From contig JBEBHH010000013.1 in assembly GCA_040080965.1 (NCBI GenBank), positions 3,630-67,629 on the forward strand: 64,000 nt of DNA, read 5' to 3'. The position numbers and the translations under genes were made by a program. Source of the DNA: SHZI01 sp040080965. GTDB taxonomy: Bacteria; Pseudomonadota; Gammaproteobacteria; Steroidobacterales; GCA-2729495. The notes beneath the pieces were generated by a model. The model saw only the letters and a list, made by a program, of their open reading frames with translations. It did no database searches and was not told where the DNA came from. Positions 50,154-60,182 of the stretch are shown here, in pieces (positions within the stretch are counted from its first letter, which is position 1; the number at the start of each line of letters is the position of its first letter).

Positions 50154-51316
50154 CAGAAGACCTCGGCCGGATCGAGCTTGCGCACCTTGCGCAGCGCGAG
50201 GAAGCCGGAGATCCCGCACATGACCAGGGTCAGCGCAAACACCACAAGCGCCCGGTCGGGAGTGATGTGCAGGGGCAGCCGCGTGGCGCCGGCCGCCACG
50301 CCGGAGAGCCAGGCCGCGATTGCAACGCCCGGGATGTAGCCCAGTACCGCCAGGATCACCGCTTCCTGCAGGACGATGCCGGACACGAACCGGTTCCTGT
50401 AGCCCATGGCCCGCAGCGTCGCGTACTCGTTGATGTGCTCCGAGACGTCAGCGAACAGGATCTGGTAGACGATGATCGCGCCAACGACGAAGCCCATGAT
50501 CGCGCCGAAGGCGAAGATGTAGCCGATGGGCGTGGCGCTGTTCCAGTAGGCCGTCTCGCGCGCAATGAAGTCGGACCTGGTAAGCACCAGCACGTCCTTC
50601 GGCAGGTACTCGCGCAGGCGGTCGCGCACGGCCAGCGGATCGGCCCCGTCCCGGAGGCGGATCAGGCCGAGATGGATGTCGTCCCGGGAGCGCTCCGGAA
50701 ACAGCCGGAGCCAGTTGTCGTCGCTGGTCAGGATCGTGGCGTCGATGCCGAACGACGGACCCACCTCGAAGAGGCCGGCGATCTTCACCTCCCGGTCATT
50801 GACCTCCGTGACGATCGGGCCCTCGGCGGCAAAGCGCTCGCCGACCGGGCCGAACTCCGGGCGCGAAGCGGCATCGAACAGCACCACGTCCTGCCCGGCC
50901 AGCAGCGGCCGGCCCGCGGCGAAGCCCGGCGTGTCGAGGATGTCGTCTTCCGGGTCGATGCCGATGGCATTTATGCCGCGCCGTTCGCTGGTCCAGGGGT
51001 TCTTCCACACGGCCGGGGAAATGTAGACGGGGCTGATCTCCGCAACCTCTTCCAGCCCGAGCGCCTGGTAGAGGCGGCGGATGGAGAACGGCGCGGGCCG
51101 CACGATGAACACGCTGTCGGGGCTGAACAGGGCGATGTCGTACCGGAAGCGCTCGTGGAAGCGCAGCGTGCTCTCGAACAGCGCCGAGCGGAACCCGAGC
51201 TGCATCATGATGAGCAGCACGGCGAAGGCAATCCCGGCCACGGCCACGGCCAGCCGCAGCGGCAGGTGCCGCAGCTGGCGCCAGCCTAGGGGAGCTGACG
51301 GAAGGTTCTTCAGCAT
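50153..51316 (-). CDS. DevC-like FtsX-family ABC permease
   Basis: A 387-residue permease: one N-terminal membrane segment (RLAVAVAGIAFAVLLIMM), a large periplasmic domain (about 45-265), and three C-terminal segments with the FtsX block INEYATLRAMGYRNRFV. The match to DevC-type permeases (heterocyst glycolipid exporters) is good. With the HlyD-type adaptor 4 bp upstream and the ATPase overlapping downstream it forms a three-part exporter that works with an outer-membrane channel. Confidence 0.92.
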   Translation of the reverse strand: MLKNLPSAPLGWRQLRHLPLRLAVAVAGIAFAVLLIMMQLGFRSALFESTLRFHERFRYDIALFSPDSVFIVRPAPFSIRRLYQALGLEEVAEISPVYISPAVWKNPWTSERRGINAIGIDPEDDILDTPGFAAGRPLLAGQDVVLFDAASRPEFGPVGERFAAEGPIVTEVNDREVKIAGLFEVGPSFGIDATILTSDDNWLRLFPERSRDDIHLGLIRLRDGADPLAVRDRLREYLPKDVLVLTRSDFIARETAYWNSATPIGYIFAFGAIMGFVVGAIIVYQILFADVSEHINEYATLRAMGYRNRFVSGIVLQEAVILAVLGYIPGVAIAAWLSGVAAGATRLPLHITPDRALVVFALTLVMCGISGFLALRKVRKLDPAEVF

Positions 51317-51320
51317 CGGG

Positions 51321-52244
51321 TCAGCGGCCGATCTCGACGTCGACCTGCAGGTTGGTGAGGTTGGCGGCGGCCCGGGAGTCGTCCAGCCGGACTTCGACCT
51401 CGACGATACGCGCGTCCTTGCGGGCCGCGGGATCGGTGCCGATCTCGTCCATCTTCTGCACTTTCGGGCGGACCCGCTCCACCGTGCCGCTGATCGGGCC
51501 CGGCAGCGCGCCGCTCGTCACCCTGACCCGCATGCCCTTGCGCACATTCCGGATGTCGGTCTCGTAGACCTCGGCAATCGCGTACATGGTGGCGACGCGA
51601 CCGAGCTCCAGGACGCCGTCGAGCCCGATGATCTCCCCGGGACGGGCGTGCACGTCCAGCACGCGCCCAGCAAACGGCGCCCGGATGAAGGAGCGCTCGA
51701 TCTCGGCCTGGTGGCGGGAGAGCCGGGCCTGGGCGGACGCAATCGCCGACTCGGACACGCGCGCAGCAGCCCGGCGCGCGGCGCAGGAGGCCGCGCCCGC
51801 GTCGGCATCGCCCTTGGCCTTCTCGGTTTCCTCGCTGGAGGCCAGGCCCCGGCCCAGCAGCTCGGTCTTGCGCCGCGACTGGCGGCCGGACACGTCGGCA
51901 AGCACGCAGGCCTCGTCGGCCACGCTGACCGAGGCCAGGGCCTCCCGGCGCGCGGTTTCCAGGTCGGCGCGCGCCTCCGCCAGCCGCGCCTTCACGACCG
52001 CCCCGGTATCGATCTCGGCCAGGAGCTGCCCGGCCTTGACGTCGTCGCCGTAGTCCACGTGCAGCTTCAGCAGCGCAGCGCCCGAGACTGCGTCGGGCGT
52101 GGACGGCGCGCCGATGCGGACGATCCCGCCCAGCGGCTCGAGCCTGCCACGGGCCGCGACGCCTTGCGGCTCCCTGGTCGCGGCATCGCCCGGCGCAGCG
52201 AGCGCGACGAGCAAGGCCCCGATGACAACGCTCACAAATCGCAT
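51321..52244 (-). CDS. HlyD/DevB-type periplasmic adaptor
   Basis: A 307-residue membrane-fusion protein with a signal peptide (AAPGDA), a long coiled coil (about 85-180) between two lipoyl-like halves (LKLHVDYGDDVKAGQLLAEID and SFIRAPFAGRVLDVHARPGEIIG), and a beta-barrel domain (AEVYETDIRNVRKGMRVRV). DevB-family adaptors pair with DevC permeases. The start is 22 bp after the patatin gene. Confidence 0.9.
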   Translation of the reverse strand: MRFVSVVIGALLVALAAPGDAATREPQGVAARGRLEPLGGIVRIGAPSTPDAVSGAALLKLHVDYGDDVKAGQLLAEIDTGAVVKARLAEARADLETARREALASVSVADEACVLADVSGRQSRRKTELLGRGLASSEETEKAKGDADAGAASCAARRAAARVSESAIASAQARLSRHQAEIERSFIRAPFAGRVLDVHARPGEIIGLDGVLELGRVATMYAIAEVYETDIRNVRKGMRVRVTSGALPGPISGTVERVRPKVQKMDEIGTDPAARKDARIVEVEVRLDDSRAAANLTNLQVDVEIGR

Positions 52245-52266
52245 TCCGTCAGTCTCCCATCCTGGA

Positions 52267-54102
52267 TCAATCCCGCGCTGCGCCTGTGTGCCAGTCCGCG
52301 ATCACCTTCCGCGCGTGTTCGTAGCCCACCTTCACGATCTCGTCGAAGGCCCGCACGTCCGTCAGGCTGAAGCGCGACACCGGCGGCCGGATCAGCAGGT
52401 CGGCCCGCTGGCCGGCGGCACGCACGTGCGCCATTGTGCCGATCTCCGTGGCCTTGAGCAGGAGGGACATGAACCCGGGCACGCGGTAGCGTCGGGTGAA
52501 TGGCAGGAAACGCCCGGCCAGCACGGCCCAGGGCGACGGCACGGCATCGTAGTCGACGGCGTAATCGTTCCGCGACGTAAGGTCCACGGCGATGACCTGG
52601 CCCACGGGGCGCCGGCGCATGAGGTCCACGGGCAGGTTGTCGAGAATGGCGCCGTCAATCGCCAGCTGCCCGTTCACCACGGCCGGGGTGAAGACCCCCG
52701 GCAGCGCGGCGCTCGCCCGGACGGCCAGGCCGAGGGGGCCTCGCTCGTGGACCTGCAAGGCTCCCTGGCCCAGGTTGCTCGAGACGCAGAAGAAGGGCAG
52801 CGGCAGGTCCTCAATGTCGTCGGTGAGGAACTCCCGGATCAGCCGCTCCATGCGCCGGCCCCGCAGCAGCGAGACCAGCGGCAGGGTGACATCGCTGAAG
52901 GGCTTGCCCTCGACGAAGGCGCGGCGCGCCGTGGCGAGCTGGTAGTCCAGCGGCGCGCCTTGGGCGATGGACGCGGCCATCACGGCGCCGATGCTCGCGC
53001 CGCCGACCCAGTCGACCGGCAGGCCCGCCTCCACCATCGCGCGATGGACGCCGAGGTGGGCAAAGCCCCGGGCCGCCCCGCCGCCAAGCACGAGGCCGAT
53101 CGCGCGGCCCGCGACGACCCGGGTGAGGCGGTCAAAGTCGCCGGGCACGCCGGCCCGCACGTGCAGGTGAAAATCCACGTCCCGCGCCTTGAGCCAGGCC
53201 CCCGTCCCGGGCAGGGACGCCGGCGCCCCGTCGTGCAGGAGCACGAGCGCGCGCCGGGCTACGGGCCCGTCGGCGGCGCCCAGCAACGCGCGCTCCCAGG
53301 GCCTCTCCGCGTGGTCCCCCGCCGCGTCCGCGACCAGCAGGATGAGGTCGGCATGGCGCACGGCGAGGTCGGACCAGGCCGTCCCGGCCGCATCCGCCAC
53401 GTAGAGGATGAAGCGGTGCCGGTCCTCCTGCGCGGCCAGCCAGTCGACGAGTTCGGGAGAGATCTCCTGCTGGGCGCCTGTGGCCAGTGCCGGTGCGCCC
53501 AGCTCCCCCATGCGCGCCGAAGTCAGCAGCAGCACCTCCCCCTCGGGGGCCAGCGCCGCGTGCAGGCGCGTCGCCAGGGCCGCGACCGGTGCCGTGCCGT
53601 CCAGGGGCAGCACCGCGATCGTCCGGATCTTGCGGGCCGCCGGCCCCGGCCCGGAGGTGCGATCCCGCAGACGGGCCGCAATGCCCCCGGCGATGCTCCG
53701 GATCAGTTCGGGCCGCTGGCGGCCCAGCTTGTCGAAGGCCGCCGCGTCCATGCGCAACAGCAGGCTGTCGCGCACCGCCCGGATGCTGGCCGAACGCTGG
53801 CCGCCGGCCAGCATGCCGATCTCGCCCACGATTTCCCCGGGCCCGATCTCGGCAATCAGGCGCCGCCCGCCGTCGGCCGGATCCGGGGAGTCGATCCAGG
53901 CCTGCAGCAGCCCCCGGGCCAGCAGGTACATGGCGTCTCCCTCCTCGCCCTGGCGGAACAGCCAGGCCCCGCCGCGGCAGGTCACGGGCTCGAGCGCGTC
54001 AAGGATCATCGTTGCCGCCGCCTGGTCGGGGACGGCGAAATGGCGCCTGACAGCGTCTTCGAGGGACTGCTGCGCCGACGTCGGCAGGAGTGGCCTGGTC
54101 AC
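52267..54102 (-). CDS. Cyclic-nucleotide-binding domain plus patatin-like phospholipase
   Basis: A 611-residue protein (GTG start) with an N-terminal cNMP-binding beta-roll (about 20-140: GPGEIVGEIGMLAGGQRSASIRAV, the phosphate-binding cassette), a middle linker with a P-loop-like pseudo-domain, and a C-terminal patatin domain (about 330-530). Glycine-rich oxyanion motif GGGAARGFAHLG, Ser370 in GASIG, Asp483 in IDGA. The layout resembles neuropathy-target-esterase-like RssA proteins. It would hydrolyse phospholipid or lysophospholipid under nucleotide control. It heads the exporter operon, so the two may work on one lipid. Confidence 0.93.
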   Translation of the reverse strand: MTRPLLPTSAQQSLEDAVRRHFAVPDQAAATMILDALEPVTCRGGAWLFRQGEEGDAMYLLARGLLQAWIDSPDPADGGRRLIAEIGPGEIVGEIGMLAGGQRSASIRAVRDSLLLRMDAAAFDKLGRQRPELIRSIAGGIAARLRDRTSGPGPAARKIRTIAVLPLDGTAPVAALATRLHAALAPEGEVLLLTSARMGELGAPALATGAQQEISPELVDWLAAQEDRHRFILYVADAAGTAWSDLAVRHADLILLVADAAGDHAERPWERALLGAADGPVARRALVLLHDGAPASLPGTGAWLKARDVDFHLHVRAGVPGDFDRLTRVVAGRAIGLVLGGGAARGFAHLGVHRAMVEAGLPVDWVGGASIGAVMAASIAQGAPLDYQLATARRAFVEGKPFSDVTLPLVSLLRGRRMERLIREFLTDDIEDLPLPFFCVSSNLGQGALQVHERGPLGLAVRASAALPGVFTPAVVNGQLAIDGAILDNLPVDLMRRRPVGQVIAVDLTSRNDYAVDYDAVPSPWAVLAGRFLPFTRRYRVPGFMSLLLKATEIGTMAHVRAAGQRADLLIRPPVSRFSLTDVRAFDEIVKVGYEHARKVIADWHTGAARD

Positions 54103-54233
54103 CGCTGGGGATTCTTCTTATTAAAAGGGTTATTCGGGCTGGTCCGTACCTTAAGCCGGCGGACCCGGCTTGTCACGAATCCGCAATACGCCGTCGCTAA
54201 GTTGCAATACTCCCGGGCCGGACGACCCTGCAC

Positions 54234-54581
54234 ATGCCGACTTTCGAAATCTTCAGCCGCGAGCCCGATCTCCGGACCTTCAAGGCGGGTGACACCATCT
54301 TCAGCGCCGGCGATCGCGGCGACTGCATGTTCGTGGTCATCGAGGGCGACGTGGACATCCGGTTGAACGGCGCAGTCGTCGACCGCCTGAAGTCGGGCAG
54401 CATCTTCGGGGAGATGGCGCTGATCGACGCGGAACCCCGCAGCGGCACGGCGATCGCCGCGACGGACTGCAAGCTGGCGGCCATCGGCGAAAAGCGCTTC
54501 CTCCGGCTGATCGAGCAGACGCCCCGGTTTGCCCTGCAGATCATGCGGGTCGTGACCGAACGCCTCCGTCGCCTCCGCTGA
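54234..54581 (+). CDS. Stand-alone cyclic-nucleotide-binding protein
   Basis: A 115-residue one-domain cNMP-binding protein (FKAGDTIFSAGDRGDCMFVVIEGDVDI, SGSIFGEMALIDAEPRSGTAIA). The phosphate-binding cassette with Glu and Arg is intact (GEMALIDAEPRSG), so cAMP or cGMP binding is likely, but there is no DNA-binding helix-turn-helix. It is divergent from the patatin gene by 131 bp and could be its regulator or partner. Confidence 0.88.
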   Translation: MPTFEIFSREPDLRTFKAGDTIFSAGDRGDCMFVVIEGDVDIRLNGAVVDRLKSGSIFGEMALIDAEPRSGTAIAATDCKLAAIGEKRFLRLIEQTPRFALQIMRVVTERLRRLR

Positions 54582-54586
54582 TGGTG

Positions 54587-55075
54587 CTAGCGGCCCCCGG
54601 GGGCGCCGGCTGGCGCGGGCAGCTCGAACTCACCCTGTGACTGGAACCGAACGGCGCTGAACCCGGCGCCATCCAGCTTGCCGCTCATGTCGTAGCGGAT
54701 CTTGTCGACCGGCTCACCGTCCATCATTCCCATCACCTGGCGCGCCATGCGCAGGGCCGAGACGGTCACCGGCACGCTGATGACGGCCTCGCCGAAGCGC
54801 GGCACCGTGCCACTTTCGTCGCTCACGCCGGTGGCGAAAGTCCGGCCCTGCACCTCGAGGTTGACGTAGACCCCGTCGTACTGGATCGCGGTCTCGTTGG
54901 GATTCAGCACGCGCAGCTTCAGCAGCATGCGGAGCTCCAGGCCCTCGCCCGGCAGCGCCTCGACGCCACCGACGGTGACCTGCAGGGGGTCGCGCCCGGG
55001 AAGGCTCGAACAAGCCGTCAGCGCGAAAGTGGCGGCGAGGGCGGCGGCCGCGATCCGGAACAGGCGGACATTCAT
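54587..55075 (-). CDS. LEA type 2 (WHy domain) lipoprotein
   Basis: A 162-residue lipoprotein; the lipobox is ALTAC with Cys22. The mature part is a single LEA14/WHy domain (VLNPNETAIQYDGVYVNLEVQGR), a beta-sandwich seen in desiccation- and stress-related proteins. The start ATG at 55075 is 21 bp from the divergent DUF2905 gene; its end is 5 bp from the convergent cNMP gene. Role unknown. Confidence 0.88.
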   Translation of the reverse strand: MNVRLFRIAAAALAATFALTACSSLPGRDPLQVTVGGVEALPGEGLELRMLLKLRVLNPNETAIQYDGVYVNLEVQGRTFATGVSDESGTVPRFGEAVISVPVTVSALRMARQVMGMMDGEPVDKIRYDMSGKLDGAGFSAVRFQSQGEFELPAPAGAPGGR

Positions 55076-55096
55076 GGCCCGGAGCATAATCAATTC

Positions 55097-55297
55097 ATGC
55101 AGCGGCTGCTCATCGGACTTGGAGTCACGCTCATCCTGGCGGGCCTGCTCTGGCCTTGGCTCACCAAGCTGCCCTTCGGCCGGCTGCCGGGGGACATAGT
55201 CGTGGACAGGCCGGATTTCAGATTCTTCGCGCCGTTCACGAGCATGCTCGTGGTCAGCATCGTGCTCTCGCTGATCGTCTGGCTGCTCAGGCGGTAG
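55097..55297 (+). CDS. DUF2905 family small membrane protein
   Basis: A 66-residue protein with two hydrophobic segments around a conserved GRLPGDIVVDRPDFRFFAP core, the signature of DUF2905. It should be an inner-membrane protein with a short loop. No function is known. Confidence 0.9.
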   Translation: MQRLLIGLGVTLILAGLLWPWLTKLPFGRLPGDIVVDRPDFRFFAPFTSMLVVSIVLSLIVWLLRR

Positions 55298-55381
55298 GTG
55301 CGCGACGAAGGCACGCAACCGCGGCGAGTGCCGACAGGAGCAGCGGCAAGGCGGCTGGGACCGGCACCACTGAGTCGCGGC

Positions 55382-55406
55382 GGGGACAGACTTGAAGTCT
55401 GTCCCC
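55382..55406. repeat. 25-nt palindrome (GGGGACAGACTT type)
   Basis: Perfect 12-bp arms around one base. It sits at the broken 3' end of the amidohydrolase remnant. A second copy is at 58475-58499 with the central base complementary, that is, in the opposite orientation. Confidence 0.9.
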
Positions 55407-55615
55407 CATCGCTCCCCATCGCTACGGACACGCGCTCGATGATCTCTCCGCGCACCAGCACGTTGCTGGGTGCCGACAGGCTGGGGCTCTTGCCGTCGAA
55501 GATCCGCAGGTCTTGCAGCAAGATCGCGGGGGCGGCCTGGGCAGCGCCGCACAGCGCCGCACAGCGCCACCAGCGCACCAGCCAGACAGGCGGTGCGCCG
55601 AACTGAAGTCTTCAT
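55407..55615 (-). pseudogene. Amidohydrolase-family gene remnant (5' end only)
   Basis: Leftward from ATG 55615 comes a signal peptide (MKTSVRRTACLAGALVALCG). After a frameshift the frame resumes with AAQAAPAILLQDLRIFDGK and APSNVLVRGEIIERVS, the start of an imidazolonepropionase-like amidohydrolase. The frameshift coincides with a 10-bp tandem duplication (55542-55551 and 55552-55561); removing one copy restores a continuous signal peptide plus domain. The rest of the gene is missing, replaced by the palindromic repeat at 55382-55406. The stretch 55298-55381 shows nothing recognisable. Confidence 0.8.
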
Positions 55616-55672
55616 GGGCATTTCCGGTTGCGAAGCGGCGTTCCTAGACTAGGCTAGTCACAGCCCCAACCG

Positions 55673-55686
55673 GTAGCGGCTCCTAC
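55673..55686 (-). repeat. Degenerate REP-like unit at PEP-CTERM stop
   Basis: On the minus strand it reads GTAGGAGCCGCTAC, a small inverted repeat; its TAG (55685-55683) is the stop of the 794-aa PEP-CTERM gene. Confidence 0.65.
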
Positions 55687-58067
55687 GGTCGTCGACGCCG
55701 GAATCGTCCTGTGCCTCCGAGCAGCGCCAGCCCGCTGGACATCAGCCACAGGGCTCCGGGTAACGGCACTGTAGTGCCGGAGCCAATCGTCGAATTCCCC
55801 GCGAGCAGGCCCAGCTGAAACGAATCACCGATGGTGTCGGTGGTCAAATCGAGTTGGAACAGGACGTCCAGCAGCGAGGCGCCCGCAAACCCGGCGGTAT
55901 CGCCGAGATTCAGCGTGGTGGTCGAGAAGTAGGTCAGTGCCAGCGCCAGCGAGGTGAAGGTCTGGTCCACCTCCGCCGTGCCGCCGCCCACGTTCACCCG
56001 GAAACGCAGGCTGTCGAAGCCGTTGCCGGTAGACGTGGCCTGCGCCAGGCCGATGAGCAGGTCCTGGGATTCGGGCAGGAGCGAGCGGTCGAGACTGAAG
56101 GTGACCGACGCGGCGAAGGTCCGGGAGGCACCGGAGCCGTTGCCCGGGTAGGAGGCGCCGAGATTGACGATGGCGAGCAGGTCACTGCTGCCGTCGAGGG
56201 CGAAATCGGCAGCCGCCGACGAACCCTGCAGGAAGGCGGCCGCATCGCCCGCACTGGGCAGGGCGGCGATCCGGCTGCCGGCCTGCAGGCCAGCACCGAG
56301 GTCTGCGACACTGGTGGCGATGCCCGCCCGGGCCTCACCAACGACGGTGCTGCCGACAGGTGCTGAGGCGGTCGCGATGACCGAGTTGACGAGGCCGCCA
56401 TTGAGACTCGCTCGGGCGTCGGCTAGGGCCGTGCCCGAGCCGCCGGTGGCCTGGGCCCGGGCGGTGGCCTCGGCGCCCACGGTGCCCGCGCCACCCTTGC
56501 CGCTGGTCGCCCTGGCGGTCGCATTGACGATACCGTCACCGGACCCGGTGGCGGTTGCGCTCGCGCGGCCACCGGCCTGGGCGGTGTTGCCCGTGTTGGC
56601 GACCGAGTCGCCGCCATTCGCCTGGGCGATGACATTGACGGCAAGGGCGCCGGCGTTGCTGCCGGTGGCGGCAGCGTCGGCGTCGCCGCCGGCGCCGATG
56701 AGGCCACCGGTGTCTACGGCGAAGCCGCCGCCGCCGTCCCCGGCCGTCGCAATGCTGCTCACGGTGACCTGCGCATTGCCGGTGGAAACACCGCTGGCGG
56801 TGCTCGACGCCGCGCCACCCTTGCCGCCGTTCAGGCTGCCCGTACCGCGCCCACCGGCGCCGCCATTCGCCTGCGCAGTTGCACTCAGGATGCCGGCACC
56901 GTCCTTGGTACCTTCCGCGGAGGCGATCGCCCTGCCGCCTTCGCCGCCAAACGTGCCGGCGACTCGTGCCCATTCACCCGCGCCGCCGTTGCTGGTCGCA
57001 GTGACGTTGAGACCGCCGGTCGCGTTGCTGCCGGTACTGCGGGCCTCGGCGCGGCCCGCTTTCGCCATGTCGGCTGGCGACGCGAGTGGTATTGCCTGCG
57101 TGCGGTCGCCGGCGCCGCCGCCGGTGGCCAGCGTCGTCACGTTGAGCTGGGCAAAGCTGCCGGACTTGGTGAGGGCACTGAAGGCATCGCCGCCGTCCCC
57201 GCTCTGCGGGCCCTCCACACTGCCGCTGGCCTGGCCACCGATGGCTCTCTGGTTTAGAGACAGGCTGCCGGTGGTGTCGCCGTCGACGGCGTTGGTCAAC
57301 GAGACACTGCCGCCACTGCCGCCATTGGCGGCGCCCGGAATGAGCTCTTCGCCGGTGTTGCAGCCGACCCCAGAGCTCACGACGCTGCCGCCCGTGGCCG
57401 TGCCGATCACGTTCACCGCGCCGCTGGTGGACGAGCCGAAGACGGTGCCGAGCGTCGCGCCACCGCCGTTGCCGTCGGTGGAGATTCCGCAGCCGGAGCC
57501 CGCGCCGCCGCCATCACCGCCGACCGCCGAGGCAGTGGCCGAGGCCGCACCCGTCCCGGTGTTGATCGCGATGGCGGAGGCGGTGCCCCGGTTGCCGTTA
57601 CCGCCGGATCCGCTGTCGCCTTGACCACCATCGGGCGTGACGCTGCCGCCATTGCCACCCTGGCCGCCGGCGCCACCGCGGGCATTGCTCGTGGCCGTCG
57701 CCGTGCCGGTCGCGACGGTTGTGCTGGCCGTCGCCGTGGCCAGGCCACCAAGACCGCCGTTCCCACCCGGATCCCCGTCGTCCGTGCCCCCGAGGCCGGC
57801 CATTCCGCCGCCGCCCTTGCCGCCAGAGCCGCCGATGGCGCTCGCACTGTTGCTGGCGTCGGTGTTGACCGTGGTGGCGTTGGCCTCGATGTCGCCGCCC
57901 GTTCCGCCAGCTTCGCCCGCCCCGCCGTTGGCGATTGATCCATTAGCGCCAGGGGTGCCGGCAATTCCAACCTGGTTGTCGGTATCGGCCAGGGCAGGGG
58001 CGGCCAGGGCCAGGGCGGAGGAAGCCAGCAATGAGGTCGCGAGCCGGGTCCAGGTGGCGGGAGTCAT
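55683..58067 (-). CDS. Large Gly/Ala/Thr-rich PEP-CTERM surface protein
   Basis: A 794-residue protein: signal peptide MTPATWTRLATSLLASSALA..., a low-complexity region of about 550 residues built of Gly-rich loops (GGxGG) alternating with Ala/Thr/Ser strands (for example NTGTGAASATASAVGG), a more ordered part (about 590-750), and the C-terminal sorting signal TTVPLPGALWLMSSGLALLG plus an Arg-rich tail. The repeat pattern resembles beta-roll or beta-solenoid adhesins. It would be processed by an exosortase and end up at the surface or in the matrix. No homologue with a known role is recognised. Confidence 0.85.
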   Translation of the reverse strand: MTPATWTRLATSLLASSALALAAPALADTDNQVGIAGTPGANGSIANGGAGEAGGTGGDIEANATTVNTDASNSASAIGGSGGKGGGGMAGLGGTDDGDPGGNGGLGGLATATASTTVATGTATATSNARGGAGGQGGNGGSVTPDGGQGDSGSGGNGNRGTASAIAINTGTGAASATASAVGGDGGGAGSGCGISTDGNGGGATLGTVFGSSTSGAVNVIGTATGGSVVSSGVGCNTGEELIPGAANGGSGGSVSLTNAVDGDTTGSLSLNQRAIGGQASGSVEGPQSGDGGDAFSALTKSGSFAQLNVTTLATGGGAGDRTQAIPLASPADMAKAGRAEARSTGSNATGGLNVTATSNGGAGEWARVAGTFGGEGGRAIASAEGTKDGAGILSATAQANGGAGGRGTGSLNGGKGGAASSTASGVSTGNAQVTVSSIATAGDGGGGFAVDTGGLIGAGGDADAAATGSNAGALAVNVIAQANGGDSVANTGNTAQAGGRASATATGSGDGIVNATARATSGKGGAGTVGAEATARAQATGGSGTALADARASLNGGLVNSVIATASAPVGSTVVGEARAGIATSVADLGAGLQAGSRIAALPSAGDAAAFLQGSSAAADFALDGSSDLLAIVNLGASYPGNGSGASRTFAASVTFSLDRSLLPESQDLLIGLAQATSTGNGFDSLRFRVNVGGGTAEVDQTFTSLALALTYFSTTTLNLGDTAGFAGASLLDVLFQLDLTTDTIGDSFQLGLLAGNSTIGSGTTVPLPGALWLMSSGLALLGGTGRFRRRRP

Positions 58068-58118
58068 GGTGCGATACCTCGCTCGATGATCTCTGTGCTG
58101 ACGGTGTATCTGGTCTCG

Positions 58119-58220
58119 TTAAGTGCCGCCGCCCAGGCTGGCGACGGTGAAGCTGATCGTCGCGGCGTACGCTGACGAGGAGAGCAGGCCCAGCGTGAGT
58201 ATTCCGCACACTTGCTTCAA
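58119..58220 (-). pseudogene. Truncated exported PEP-CTERM-like gene start
   Basis: From a TTG at 58220 the frame reads a signal peptide (KQVCGILTLGLLSSSAYA) and then ATISFTVASLGGGT before a TAA. ATISFTV-x-LGGG(T) is a common first strand of PEP-CTERM proteins, so this looks like the 5' stub of such a gene, cut off 51 bp upstream of the intact one. It could alternatively be a tiny gene. The rest of the 58068-58505 gap holds a terminator and a palindrome, and 58221-58433 shows nothing else I can name. Confidence 0.55.
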
Positions 58221-58433
58221 GGGACCCCGAACGGCGAATTTTCTTGTTTCTTCTGTGTGCTCGCAGAGGCACTCTTCAACCGGCCGTGCGGCGAGGAACC
58301 TGGTCAAGTCACGGGAGCTATACGCCCTAACCGTGGGGCTGTCCATCACCCAGACGGGTGATTTCGGTGCGTTATGTGCACCGGGGTATGGGGCGGGCAA
58401 CGTGGCATGCACCAGATCTCGGCGCCCAAAAGA

Positions 58434-58457
58434 AAAGCCCCGCCGAAGCGGGGCTTT
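58434..58457 (-). terminator. Rho-independent terminator of groESL
   Basis: On the minus strand a 10-bp stem (AAAGCCCCGC / GCGGGGCTTT) closes a TTCG tetraloop and is followed by TCTTTT, about 50 bp after the groEL stop. The 25-nt palindrome lies between groEL and this terminator. Confidence 0.9.
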
Positions 58458-58474
58458 CCAGGGTCGTCAGCGGC

Positions 58475-58499
58475 GGGGACAGACTTCAAGTCTGTCCCC
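58475..58499. repeat. 25-nt palindrome (GGGGACAGACTT type), second copy
   Basis: Identical arms to the copy at 55382-55406 with a complementary centre base. It lies between the groEL stop and its terminator and would be in the groESL transcript 3' end. Confidence 0.9.
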
Positions 58500-58505
58500 A
58501 GGCTT

Positions 58506-60140
<1,635 letters not shown>

Positions 60141-60182
60141 TGGTTGTCTTCCTTAAATTCAGTTGCTTCGGGGGTGGATCGA

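Noticed and set aside
54103..54233. Possible sigma-70 promoter between the patatin and cNMP genes
   Set aside because: The stretch is AT-richer and has TTGTCA and a repeated GCAATAC, but no properly spaced -10 hexamer was convincing.
55542..55561. Short tandem repeat considered as a CRISPR-like or VNTR array
   Set aside because: Only two 10-bp units; explained as a frameshifting duplication in the amidohydrolase remnant.
56164..57624. A 486-codon Pro/Ala-rich frame on the + strand
   Set aside because: A mirror of the Gly/Ala-rich PEP-CTERM gene (Gly codons read as Pro/Ala on the other strand).
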